Source: Microstegium vimineum
Taxonomy: Eukaryota; Streptophyta; Magnoliopsida; Poales; Poaceae
Direction of reading: 5' to 3'
NCBI GenBank assembly: GCA_022036555.1
Contig: CM039123.1
Span: 12,463,217 to 12,527,216, forward strand
Length of the DNA: 64,000 bases
Under the pieces are notes generated by a model, which saw only the letters and a list, made by a program, of their open reading frames with translations, had not been told where the DNA came from and did no database searches. Shown here piece after piece: positions 12,901-22,526 of this stretch (its first letter is position 1; each line of letters begins with the position of its first letter). Made by a program: the position numbers and the translations under genes.

Positions 12901-12958
12901 GCTCCGGGTCCAGCGCTGCCGCGTCCCTCCTCGCCGGCTCCACCTCCATTACTCCCAA
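3898..12958 (-). CDS. PP2A regulatory subunit B'' (EF-hand type), C-terminally frameshifted
   Basis: This encodes a B''-type regulatory subunit of serine/threonine protein phosphatase 2A, which directs the A/C core enzyme to substrates and has EF-hand-like motifs. Twelve coding exons read 12958-12797, 9393-9145, 9058-8956, 8877-8778, 7470-7365, 7220-7130, 6552-6411, 5996-5849, 5754-5645, 4373-4217, 4152-4027 and 3954-3898. Every intron is GT-AG and every phase matches. Recognition rests on the N-terminal LDPELLQL, the Ser/Pro-rich FPAGSAPPLSPRSTSGSPR block of exon 2, NRSGNGHLTLRELKRGNL in exon 7, DTDHDFLIDKENL in exon 8, and DLDGNGILTSNEMQFFYEEQ then MECMAQEPVLFEDILCQ in exon 10. The order and spacing match plant B'' proteins, and it is not the TON2/FASS type. 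The start is the first in-frame ATG; another lies three codons on. The product stops at 516 residues because of a one-base loss in the last exon; family members are usually about 540. Confidence 0.93.
4657..4930. mobile_element. Tourist-type (PIF/Harbinger) MITE in a B'' intron
   Basis: The ends are inverted repeats, GGTGCTGTTTGGTTG on the left and CAACCAAACAGCACC on the right. They are flanked by the three-base duplication TTA (4654-4656 and 4931-4933), as expected for PIF/Harbinger insertions. At 274 bp it has no coding capacity. It lies in the intron between B'' exons 9 and 10. Confidence 0.85.
5313..5535. mobile_element. Tourist-like MITE in a B'' intron
   Basis: The left end reads TGTGTTTGGTTTGAGGAA and the right end TTCCTCAAATCAAACCAAAC, which are inverted repeats. 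About 220 bp lie between the ends. A clean target duplication was not seen, so the outer limits are good to about 5 bp. It sits in the same intron as the element at 4657. Confidence 0.65.
6127..6279. mobile_element. Stowaway MITE in a B'' intron
   Basis: The element begins CTCCCCTCCGGTCTAAACTG and ends 'aatttggaacagatggag', an inverted match, with TA on both sides (6125-6126 and 6280-6281). TA duplication and the CTCCCTCCG-type end are the hallmarks of Stowaway (Tc1/mariner) MITEs. The 153-bp body can fold into one long hairpin, since 'taagttgttttagcttt' is mirrored by 'aaagccaaaacaactta'. Confidence 0.85.
7890..8372. mobile_element. Large degenerate Stowaway/mariner-derived element in a B'' intron
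   Basis: The left end is CTCCCTCCATTCCAAAATG preceded by TA. About 480 bp on, the sequence 'caaaaaaacaccttagattt' mirrors the left-hand 'aaaatgtcaggtgtttt', so the right inverted repeat is present but eroded. The right limit is approximate. I see no transposase coding capacity inside. Confidence 0.6.
9451..9598. mobile_element. Stowaway MITE in B'' intron 1, next to exon 2
   Basis: It starts CTCCCTGCGTTCCAAATTG after TA and ends 'caatttgaaacagagggag'. The arms are long inverted repeats around a short centre ('gttttggcttttctaga' against 'tctagaaaagccaaaat'). The right-hand TA has become AA. It lies 58 bp from exon 2 of the B'' gene and belongs to the same family as the copy at 6127. Confidence 0.8.
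10080..10340 (+). mobile_element. Possible Copia or TRIM remnant with primer-binding-like site
   Basis: A TATA-like segment 'ctctatataatg' near 10130 is followed at about 10193 by 'tggtatcacagcc'. That resembles the initiator-Met tRNA primer-binding site found just inside many Copia and TRIM LTRs. I could not define LTR ends or a second LTR, so this is a tentative remnant inside intron 1. Confidence 0.3.
10993..11781. mobile_element. Non-autonomous hAT element with 8-bp target duplication
   Basis: The left end reads CAGGCCCGTC and the right end GGACGGCTCTG, the short inverted repeats of a hAT element. The eight bases ACAGCAAT lie immediately outside both ends (10985-10992 and 11782-11789) without mismatch, as expected for hAT transposition. 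The 789-bp body has no transposase-like ORF. It lies in intron 1 of the B'' gene. Confidence 0.85.
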
Positions 12959-13406
12959 GCTCTAGAGGCCTTCTCATACACCAAGCGGGCCACAAAAACC
13001 CAGATCTGCCCCCGTGCGTCCGGACGCTGTTCCGGCGGGGAGGAAGGGCGCAAATCGGAGCTCAGCGGGGTCGGCGAGGAGCAACGAAGGAGGATCGAGT
13101 GCCGGCAGCAGCAGGATCTGAAGCGACGACTGGAGGCGCGGGGCGGGAGCAGGCGAAACCCTAGGCAAGCAGCCGAGCGAGGAGGCGGAGATGGGAGAGA
13201 CGGGAAGACAGACGGTGATGTGGTAATGGTGGGCGTCGATATAACAGCGGAGGGCAAAATAAATTTGTCTTTCGGATGCCACATTCGGTTTGGGCTAAAG
13301 CTAGAATTCAGCAAAATACATTTGTCTTTCGGAGTACATCTATGTATACACGTCTCTTTGAACTTCCAGTTCCAAATCCAAAAATTTTAAAAGAACGGAC
13401 TCCGTC
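12959..13406 (-). promoter_or_regulatory. 5' leader and core promoter region of the B'' gene
   Basis: Upstream of the B'' ATG the minus strand is rich in C and T, as in many plant leaders. It contains the telo-box sequence AAACCCTA on the plus strand at 13156-13163 (CTAGGGTTT on the coding strand), which is common in leaders of housekeeping plant genes. I see no clear TATA box at a suitable distance. The transcription start cannot be fixed by eye. Confidence 0.5.
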
Positions 13407-13662
13407 CTCCCTCCGTATAGAAATTAGACGATGTCTTGGACAACGATACAGTCTCTCAAACACACAACTTTAACCTCTTAATTTTATAAAAATATTTATA
13501 AAATGATATATATATATATACTCTTATAAAAGTATTTCTCAAAACAAATCTATTCATATAATTTTTAAATTTGTAATCTTTTAAAAGTTATTGATGATTT
13601 ATATTCTCAATATTTGACCCAAAGTTTATCTAAAATGTCATCTTATTCTTATTTGGAGGGAG
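13407..13662. mobile_element. Stowaway MITE in the B'' upstream region
   Basis: The element starts CTCCCTCCGTATAG and ends 'tatttggagggag' followed by TA at 13663-13664. The left TA has been lost. The 256-bp AT-rich body contains the mirrored pair 'gacgatgtcttgga' and 'aaaatgtcatctta'. It lies about 450 bp upstream of the B'' ATG and could influence its promoter. Confidence 0.75.
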
Positions 13663-14529
13663 TATAGAAATATAATAATGTTGTACTGTACTACAATTGT
13701 ATTCTTCTAGGAATAGGGGTGCTAGCATATTAGATCGTATTGATTAGAACACAAAAAATAGTAAGATTGAAAAGTGGGGAAAAAAGACAGAGATTGGATA
13801 GGAGAAGCTAATGCAAAGAAAACTTTCTACAAAATTTAGCCGGTGAAATAATTTCTCCAAATTTCTATGAATTTTCTGTTGAAATTAGCTGGTGATAGAA
13901 TTTCTCCCAAGTTCTATGAAACAAGGCATTCCACGTGAGTTTTAGAGGACCTCTTCTCTGTTTCAAAGATTTTGGCCCTATTTATTTCGCTGAAATTTAG
14001 TTTATGTTGATTTATTATGAGAGAAAAATATTATTCGTTTGCTGAAAAATTGTGCTTATAAACAGGGACTTTATTAAACAAGAGTGAATTATATCGTTGG
14101 TCTTTGAACTTTTTCTCATTTCTAACTAGGTTTATGATTTTTTTTCCTCAATCTGTGACCATAAACTTACATTTTAGCTGTCATCCAAAACAGTCCACAC
14201 AGAACTCTGCCATCTAGATGGCATCTGATGTGGTGCTGCTTCTCTTTTTTATTATAAACTGTCTAAAACTTTAAAATGATAAAAAATTGAAGAAAACATG
14301 AAAAAGAATATTCTTATTGTTCGTCTCCATATGATATGCTTTAGTTTAAAAAATTGTTGTAGCTATAGATTTATGTGTTTCTATGTTATTAATTGCAGAT
14401 CATGTATTTCAGTTGTGGTAATATTTGTATGGTAGATTACTCATTGTATGCTTGAGATACGGTAAAAATTTTAGCTTAGGACTGAATTATCGATTTACTA
14501 TGTTCATGCTTGTTTATCTCTACCCGTAG
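13663..14529. other. Repeat-like intergenic DNA with one small MITE
   Basis: No gene is seen. Around 13972-14068 'ggccctatttatttcgctg' and 'tgtgcttataaacaggg' match the ends of the small MITE at 24736, so a diverged copy is likely. The rest is AT-rich without recognisable structure. Confidence 0.45.
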
Positions 14530-14835
14530 TTTTGTTTTTTAGAATTATACGATACAACAACGACACCCATAACACGCATATATATTCACCGTTATGAACA
14601 TACGTATGCAAACTCTACCATCTATGAATACTTATTTATCTCTATCTATGGTTTTGTTTTTTTAGAATTACACAGTACAACGATGACACTCACAATACAC
14701 ATACACACTCATCGCTATGAACACATGTACACAAACTCCATCTCTATGAGCACCTCTAAAGGATTGAGTCGGTACATCTTAAGATTCACGAAGTCACCAC
14801 ATGATTCTCGTTATCGATGAGATGTTGTCTACCAC
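14530..14835. repeat. Imperfect tandem duplication, unassigned interspersed repeat
   Basis: Two copies of about 115 bp share 'gttttgtttttt agaatta', 'acaac.acgacac' and 'tatgaaca'. They begin near 14531 and 14650. The segment ends in 'gagtcggtacatcttaagat' followed by 'cgaagtcaccac', a phrase found in interspersed repeats of grasses. The class cannot be set from the sequence. Confidence 0.5.
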
Positions 14836-15358
14836 TAAAAGCATATAACATAGTTAAATCCTAAAATAAATTTAGAAAAATATGAGCACATACATAAAAT
14901 CGAAGACTTAAACCCGACTAAACAGGTTCCACCATAAGGAACCCAACCAACTAATGTATGATCAGTACGTCTATCCGTGGGTTTGTTAATGAGAAAAAAA
15001 CTAGACATATTGGGTTTGCAGGTACGGACCTGGGTGTAGTACCCAACCCCATAAACCAATAGGTTTTCAAACCCGATCTATCATAATATAGAATATATCA
15101 TATCAGTCCACGGTGCATTAATAAATTTCAAAAGATGGAATGGTCTATCCCATATTAACAGAGAAAATAGAAGGAAAATAATTTTTAAAAAAGAAGTGTT
15201 GCTCCCGCCATGCGTGCTCAACAGAGCGTTTGTTTGGTGCAGAACCGATTTGTTGAGATGCTCCGACCCGCTTGTGCTTGTCACTTTGTCAGTTTACTAC
15301 CGCACTGCTTACACGGAAACAAAGTGTACTATAAACAAGACTAGAGGACAGCTGTATA

Positions 15359-15540
15359 CTCCCTCTATTCCTAAATAAATATCATTATTGGTGTATATGC
15401 TACTAGTCTAATTCGATTAGTAGAAAATACGTGCAATATTTATATCTTCAAATAAAATTATTAAAAAAACTAGATTTAAAAAAAATTCTAATAATATTAA
15501 TAGGTATCATAAATATTAATATTTTTAAATATATACTTAG
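15359..15540. mobile_element. Truncated Stowaway MITE
   Basis: A typical left end, TA followed by CTCCCTCTATTCCTAAATAA, starts an AT-rich body. The matching right end with GGAGGGAG is missing, so only part of the element remains. The right limit is approximate. Confidence 0.55.
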
Positions 15541-15542
15541 CC

Positions 15543-16135
15543 AAAGTTGTTTCTCTGGAAGAGAATATGACTCTGCTCTTTGATTCTTTAGCTCTACTCC
15601 TTGATTCTCTGATAAAGCGATTTGGTTAGATTCCTACGAGGGAGCAAGTTGGGGAGTTGATCTCCACCAGAATATAATAGGGAGTAGGATAAAGCAAAAA
15701 AATTTAGCTTCCAACTCATAATGTAAATAAAGAAGTGGTTCTATGCTTATCTTCATCTAAGGCCCCCCGTTTGGAAGAGCTCCGCTCCCTGATTCTTTAG
15801 TGCTTCTTGATTATCCGATAGAGTGATTTCTATGGATTCCTAGGAGAGAGCAGGATGGAGAGCTGATGGAAATTGATTCTTTGTTAATCTCCACCAAAAT
15901 TTAACAGAGAGCCAGATGGAGCAAGTTTTTTTTACCTTCACCTTGTAGTGTAAATGGAGAAGTGATTCTCTAATCATGCTCACCTGAATCAGTTGTCATT
16001 TTTTACGTTTGGCTAGTTAAGGGTGATTTTTATTCAGAGAAGTTAGAGTTGGGGCTCTCCCAAATAGGGTCTAAGCGTTTGAGTGGTTGGGAGTGATTCT
16101 CTCCGGAGAAGCTGGAGCTCTCCTAAACAACACCT
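15543..16135. mobile_element. MITE family copies with GAGCTCC inverted ends, duplicated
   Basis: At 15764 the sequence GGCCCCCCGTTTGGAAGAGC begins a copy that ends near 16133 with GGAGCTCTCCTAAACAACACC, an inverted match. A second right-hand end, 'ggggctctcccaaatagggt', lies at about 16053. A related fragment precedes it (15543-15760), with the same 'gattcttta', 'gattcct' and 'tctccacca' phrases. This looks like a PIF/Harbinger-type element with a duplicated copy. Confidence 0.55.
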
Positions 16136-16500
16136 CATGTATGTGCTAACACATACCTCACTTAATGATGAGAACAAGAATTAACATAGAGATTTGATCA
16201 GTATTAATATTTGTTAATATTATTATTAATGGAACTAAAATGCCCTTTATTTGGATGGTGTTCTAGATTTTTATTTGGATACATCCAAGTTTACAAATTG
16301 AAAATTAGATATTCGATGCTTATAAGCCATCTTATCCAATAGAGAATCTAAAAGTAGTTGTTATCCAATATGAATATTAAATTTATATAGCTAATATTTG
16401 AGAAATTGTTTGGATATCAAAGAGAAATAATTATACCATTTTGCATTATTAGGTGTGTGTCTATTGTGGGTACATGTATCCAAATTTGAGCAGGCATGGA
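16136..16500. other. AT-rich intergenic sequence
   Basis: No ORF of interest and no clear element ends are seen in this stretch. Confidence 0.4.
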
Positions 16501-19500
16501 CTTAGATACAGAATTAAACTTATAATCTATCATGGGGATGCAAGATTGAGTGTATTCACAAGTTATGGTGCTCAAATTAACCTAATCCAAGTGCCTCCTT
16601 AAGAGAAAACTTGTCACAACACTTTCACATGGTGATCTTGAAGCTTGTTCTTAGTTGTGACAATAAGATCTAATAAGCTTTCCGTAGAGTCAAGATCATT
16701 AAAATCAGAGTTTGAAGTGAGAAGTTATGCTTGTTTTAGTTGGCATGTGCTAGAAATTAGACATGTGGCTAGAATTTTCTGGTCGAGGTCACCAAAGTTT
16801 ACAATCGTATGCAAAAAAGTGACATAATGGTTATCTTTTAGGGGTTGGTTACTTATACCCCCTCTCGCCTTCTCTTTATAGTGCTCCTCAACCATGAAAA
16901 ACATCTATCTATAGGCCAAAAGAAACTCTCCCATCTCTCTTTGTGAGTATCGATTAACTATTGTGAAATATAGAGAGTTGGGTAAGAGATCAGGTGATTG
17001 GAAGAGAGAGCAATACCATCCTTGAATAGTTTTGGACTTTGTCAAGCATTTGGTGAAGTGTATGTTACTTTTGGAGGTGAAGCCTCCTAGACAACAAGGA
17101 GTTACATGGTGAAGTTTCATGCTTCTAGTGAGTCGCAAGAAGTTTGTGAATACCCCAATCTCGCCTCTGTGAGGGAAGAGATTAAAATAGTAAAGTGAAG
17201 AAGTGGTTGAAAGAGACTTGTGAAGGGTTGAGATGGTTGACTAGAGGGGGTGAATAGTATTTTCTAAAACTTAATCACATCAACTAACGGAAACAAATGT
17301 ATAATTAAACTATTTGATCTAGCCAAGACTACACCCCTCTGTCTATAACTGAAACACCTAGCAAATTATATTAATTAAGCTTACTAAGGTGCCAAGCTAG
17401 AAAGCTCACCTAAACAAGTCTAGGTTGCAAGGTCATACAAACCTAAGCAAATAGTACTCTAATCAAACCAGGGGCTCCTACACAAGCTAGTGAAATCAAA
17501 GTGCACAAGCCTAAGCTTACTAGCAATACTCAATAACAAGGCTACACAAGCCAAAATAGATACTTAAATACTTAGCTACACAAACTAAGCAATGTGACTA
17601 ATAAGGCTACATAAAACCAATTATTCACGCAAGAGCTACTTCTATGCTACACAACCGAGAAGATAACTAGTAAGGTACACAAGCTAAACTAATCACAAGA
17701 GCAATAACTAATCACTAGCATAAGATATATGAATTAAGTAAAGTTCTTGTGAATATAAAGAGTAAACCAATAAGAAGAATAAAGACAAGGTAGCCACGGT
17801 GATTTCCTCCTAAGGTTTACTTGTTTGCCAACAAGCTACGTCCGTATTGTGTTAACCATACATTTTGGTAGTTTAACAGCTCATAGATATTTCACAAACC
17901 TATCCCACACAATTGGGCACCACAATAACTCACCCACAAGTGAGGGTAGCTCAATGACACACTCAACTAGAGTTGCTCTTCGTGAGCTCCCGTGGGGCGA
18001 GCACAATGCCTCTCACAAAGCTCTTCTCCGAAACCACGCACAATCTCCTTATGCGCTTCACTGGAGCCACAAGCCACCAAGTTGTCTAAGAGTTGGCAAC
18101 CTATGAAAGTGTTGATGGTCACTAAACTCCAAATACCATCAACTATTGTATGCATTGATAAGGAATGAACTGCAAAGCATAGTTGTAGGGTTTGATTCTA
18201 ATGAGTTTCACAAGTTGTGTTGTTCTCACTTTATAAAAGTATTTCGAATGAGAAATTGGAGTACACCATTGCATAGAGCTTGTCGAGATGATCGGAATAG
18301 ACATATCATTTGCTATATTTGGAGCCCCGATAAGAAAGATATCAAATCTACGATGGAATTCAATTTAGGAAGATTCTAGAACACTCCAATACAGTCACTT
18401 AATATATGTTCAAGGGTTAAACTGATAGCATTCCACAGCTTTGGTGAATCTATATTTTCTAGGGACTAAAACAACATCTCGAGAAAGGAGAATACAACCA
18501 CGGTACGACAACTTACACAAACGGATCAAAAAGTGGCACTAGAAGGTTCTAAAGGACACGAGAGGACTTCAGAGTGAAGACGGGTCCGGTTGGCCACGAA
18601 AGTGGGCTGGCCGGCCTGATGGTTTGGCCGACTAGCCTGCTACTACGCCTCTTAGCCTTCGGCTTCTGGAAGCTTCCTTCACTGCCTCCTAGGATGCATC
18701 TCCACCGTTGTTCAAGGTCGATTTGATCCGAGGGCCACGATGCATCCCTCTAGGATATATAAGCAACCCCCAGGGACCCCTCTACGCACCATTATCTACC
18801 TACAGATCAAAAGCTAGAGTCTCAACTCCCCATCCAAGTAGAAGTAGAAGTCCCTCTAGATGTCTTCTAGTTCATCTAGTTGTCTAGTTCTTCTAGTTCA
18901 TCTAGTTCTAGTTCATCTATTTGTAAATTAGAGGTGCGAGAGGAGGAGAAAGCTAAGTAGGAGACAGATCTGTCAGATCTTTTTCAACACTAGTATAATG
19001 CCCGTGCTAACGCTACGGTGATATCATGCAAATAAGAGTTTGTCTAGCTTATAACAATAACAGTGTGGTGAGCAACTTTAAAGGAGAGGGTTTTTAATCT
19101 TATGACTAGATCACTCGAGAAATTAGGGCGAGAGCAGGATCTCTTGAGTACTTTGTGTTAGTTCATGAGAGTAGAACATCTGATATAGATGCTCACTCTA
19201 CAGGTAGAGGGCTTGTATCACCGCCTGAAGGCATTTGTAATTTTGCTCTCCAAACTTTATATAAAGAGCTGTCTTTTTTTTTAAAAAAAGATAATACTCA
19301 GAGATAGGATGAGATTGACTTATGATTAAAAAATGATATAAAGACCCCAAAAAATGTCAAGCCATGACTCATCAGAAGCTCGAGATGCCAAGCTTGAACA
19401 AGCTCGTTTACAAACATGTTTCATAGAGGATTTCAGCAACATCATCTTTTGTTTTAGACTTTTACTCTATAGTTTGGGAAACCAAAGCAATGATCCCAAA

Positions 19501-19591
19501 TATACAGAAAATCACATCTTTGAGAAAACATGCTTAGAAGTTAGAATTGTTTGACAATGGATTAAAGGCCACCTGGTCACCCCAATCCAAG

Positions 19592-19822
19592 TTATCTCCA
19601 TTGTAGCAGGACGCTCATAGTAGCACCAAAGTCAGGATAGTTATTCTTGGTGGGGTTTCTAATTACCAACAAAAACACAATGTGAGATGGTTGCTTCCTC
19701 CAAATAGTCGCTTCAAATGCTAGGGTGTCATTCAGTTCTAGTAACTCTGGGTGGTTCAACATATCGTGTTTTAAACTCTTACTGACGATATCAGAATTGT
19801 AGTTCCTGGGTAACATAAACAA
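19592..19822 (-). pseudogene. Unrecognised exon-like fragment in the Helitron
   Basis: A 76-codon minus-strand frame includes HPELLELNDTLAFEATIWRKQ, which looks like real protein rather than random sequence. A possible donor GTAATT follows 'HIVFL'. I do not recognise the family. It is likely a captured gene fragment on the same strand as those near 20405 and 21475. Confidence 0.35.
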
Positions 19823-20404
19823 GCAAATTCAAAAAATGTCAATGACATAACCTGTTGAACTCTTAATTAACTTATTTTTAGAAGGGGCATATCGGCCTGA
19901 CCAGTAAACAACCCCCTCTGTCATAATACTTTACTAAACACGAATAGCTTCCCAAAAACTAAATAACTAATGAGAAACCTTGATTGGCTATCGAAAACCC
20001 TTCACAAGCCTTCTCATGATTTATGTGCATAAACCTCCCAACATGACACACATAAGCACAATCCACATCAATCTATTCTAGGCATATTGTTAAGCCAGCC
20101 CTCCCACTACACATAATCATTCAACTTTGTCAAATCTAAATACATAATGACATTCAGCAGTCCGATGTTTTCAAATTATCACACTTCAAATATTTATACG
20201 GACCTACCACTGCCTGTTAAGGCAACACAAGAATACAAACTTTTGCAAGAGAAACCAATAATGGCACCAACTGATTTAATATTGCATATATCAAAGCAGC
20301 TAATGTCTAATGAAAATCAATTTCCATACATGTCTATATCAGAATAGCATGTTGGTCTGCTTGTTTCATAGAACCTTGTTATTGTTCAGAAATCTAAAGT
20401 TACT

Positions 20405-20480
20405 AACCTCAAGCGCAATCAAAGGCAAATCAGGGCCCTCAACTTGCACGAGTGTCCAGCCATTCAAATCCTGGAGCATC
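20405..20480 (-). pseudogene. Exon-like fragment, copy 1 (DLNGWTLVQVEGPD)
   Basis: The minus strand reads LQDLNGWTLVQVEGPDLPL and then IALE before a donor GTTAGT near 20407. Copy 2 at about 21083-21130 keeps DLNGWTLVQVEGPDLPF. The phrase looks protein-like, but the family is not recognised. It is probably part of the same captured gene as the fragment at 21475-21855. Confidence 0.35.
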
Positions 20481-21742
20481 TCTAGGTCCACATGTTTTTA
20501 TTTTTTCTAGTTTGAATAATGGTAACCATCATTGAAAACAACACCTGTGTTGCAGCTATATGAATTTACATCTTTGCCCTCTTGTCCATCTAAATACTAA
20601 GTGAAAAACCATTCATCGCAATAACACCTAATAAGGATAGATGACAGTCACTGCAATGCACATACATACAGATCATGTATATGTTCATGAGTTCATCTAA
20701 AAAAAGTACATGTTTCAGAATAAGTAAAAAAGGTGTCATTCAGGAAAGAGAAGTCATAATAGCATGAATCAAATCTCTGACAAATTGAAGTTTGCATTCT
20801 CGTCTAAAATCAGTTTGAAAAGACAAAATGCATTAAGTGAAAGAAATAAGCAAAAGTTGTTCTCCTAAGCATAAAATCGATGCAGATTAGAATGAGTACC
20901 ACGTATGCGAAGCTAGCCAATTCTAGCCCGACACCGAAATAAACCCCTTCGACAACAGGAAGTGTAGTAGACAATGTGTGCTTAAACATGGTAGAAAAAT
21001 TTACATTTATTGGAGGATTTTTGCAGCACCTGTTAGTTAAAAGGCATTTGAGAATAGTGCCCGAATGAGTACCAAATTTTGACAAAAGGCAAATCAGGGC
21101 CTTCAACCTGCACGAGTGTCCAACCATTCAAATCCTGTAGCATCTCTAGGTCCACATGTTTTTCTTTTTTTCTAGTTTCAATAATGGTAACCATCATTGA
21201 AAACAACATATGTGCTGCAGCTATATGAATTTACATCTTTACCCTCTTGTCCATCTAAATACTAAGTGAAAAACCATTCATCGCAATAACACCTAATAAG
21301 GATAGATGACAGTCACTGCAATGCACATACATACAGATCATGTATATATTCATGAGTTCATCTAAAAAAAGTCCATATTTCAGAAAAAATAAAAAAGGTG
21401 TCCTTCAGGAAAAAGAAGTCATAACAGCATGAAGCAAATCTCTGGCAAATTGAAGTTTGCATCCTCGTTTGAAATCAGTTTGAAAAGACAAAATGCATTA
21501 AGTGAAAGAAATAAGCAAAAGTTGTTCCCCTAAGCATAAAATCGATGCAGATTAGAATGAGTACCATGTATGCGAAGATAGTCAATTCTAGCCCGACACC
21601 AAAATCAACCTCTTCGACAACAGGAAGTGTAGTAGACAATGTGTGCTTAAACATGGTAGAAAATTTTACATCTATTGGAGGATTTTTGCAGCACATGTTA
21701 GTTAAAAGGCATTTGAGAATAGTGCCTGAATGAGTACCAAAT
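20421..21742. repeat. 664-bp tandem duplication
   Basis: Two direct copies of about 664 bp stand next to each other. 'aaaggcaaatcagggcc' occurs at 20421 and 21085. 'gaaaagacaaaatgcattaa' occurs at 20818 and 21481. The copies differ by scattered substitutions and small indels, so the duplication is not an assembly artefact of identical sequence. It contains the exon-like segments of the Helitron cargo, so each exon is present twice. Confidence 0.85.
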
Positions 21743-21855
21743 TTTGACAAAATGTATATAAGGCTCCATACCTCTAGTGTACATACCTGATCAACAAACA
21801 TGTTATCCTTTCTGTTGGTCTTAAACAATCTCATATAGAGCATCGATTCATTCAC
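21475..21855 (-). pseudogene. Captured gene fragment with exon and donor
   Basis: The minus strand reads NESMLYMRLFKTNRKDNMFV then DQ, and a good donor GTATGT follows near 21788. Further on, CLLTNMCCKNPPIDVKFSTM and HTLSTTLPVVEEVDFGVGLE look like a second exon. The 664-bp duplication gives a second, diverged version of the latter at 20810-21060. I do not recognise the parent gene. A five-prime exon may lie near 21960-22080, after an acceptor TTGTAG. Confidence 0.4.
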
Positions 21856-22526
21856 ATTAATTGCAAATACATGAAATTCACTGCTGAATAAACATCAACA
21901 GATATGAAAAACGCCTTTGAACATATAGAATCAGAGCATACAAACAGTCTCTCTAGCTACGTGTTCAGCGTCCTCAAGGCCCTTTGCCCGATTGGGTATG
22001 TCAAGATCGTGGCACTCTGGAGTAGGGCAGAGGCCAATCGTCGAACAAAGTCCACCATTGCACACTCTAGCGAATAGCTATCCAAATCAACATGTCTCAG
22101 AGCTACAACAGAATAGGAGTGAATTAGGACACACAACCACAGCGCACACGAACAATTTCCACAATTTCCACAGCCAGATGACACCACGCAGGGAGGGAGA
22201 GGAGGCACAGGCCGCCTGCCGCCGTCACCCCAACCGTCGAGCGCGCCGGCGTAGGCCCTAGCCAGCAGGTCGCCATCGCTGCTGCCTCGGTCGATGTTAC
22301 CTTTTTTTGTTATTAGTTATGGAATTTTTTTGAACGGGTCGAGATTCGATCCCTCGCCGCTCAGGGAGTGCGGGGCCTTGAGCACGTGCGGGTGCGTTGA
22401 AGCCTGGATGATCCAAAAAAGATTGACCATCCGATTAAGTTGAAGTTGGCAAGGGATGATTAGGAACCATAGATTTTAATGACGTTGAAATATGGGGTGT
22501 AATTTTGTTGGTGTATAGTAGTTGGA

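Larger units (their letters stand above)
18990..22526 (-). mobile_element. Candidate gene-capturing Helitron
   Basis: The 3' end is clear on the minus strand: the hairpin CCGTAGCGTTAGCACGG, then CATTATACTAG with a T following (plus positions 18990-19020). The 5' end is less certain. TCCAACTACTATACACCAAC at 22526 looks like a Helitron start and lies where LTR sequence resumes, but the base before it is G rather than A. A shorter alternative start lies at 19304. The long model, 3.5 kb, encloses intron-and-exon-like minus-strand segments, as in gene-capturing Helitrons of maize. Confidence 0.55.

Noticed and set aside
3898..12958. TON2/FASS identity for the PP2A gene
   Set aside because: The exon sequences match the order and motifs of the B'' EF-hand subunits with the Ser/Pro-rich N-terminus, not the FASS sequence.
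18990..19304. Short 315-bp Helitron starting TCTCTGAG at 19304
   Set aside because: It has the preferred A before TC, but then the foreign DNA at 19305-22526 inside the LTR has no explanation; kept only as the alternative to the long model.
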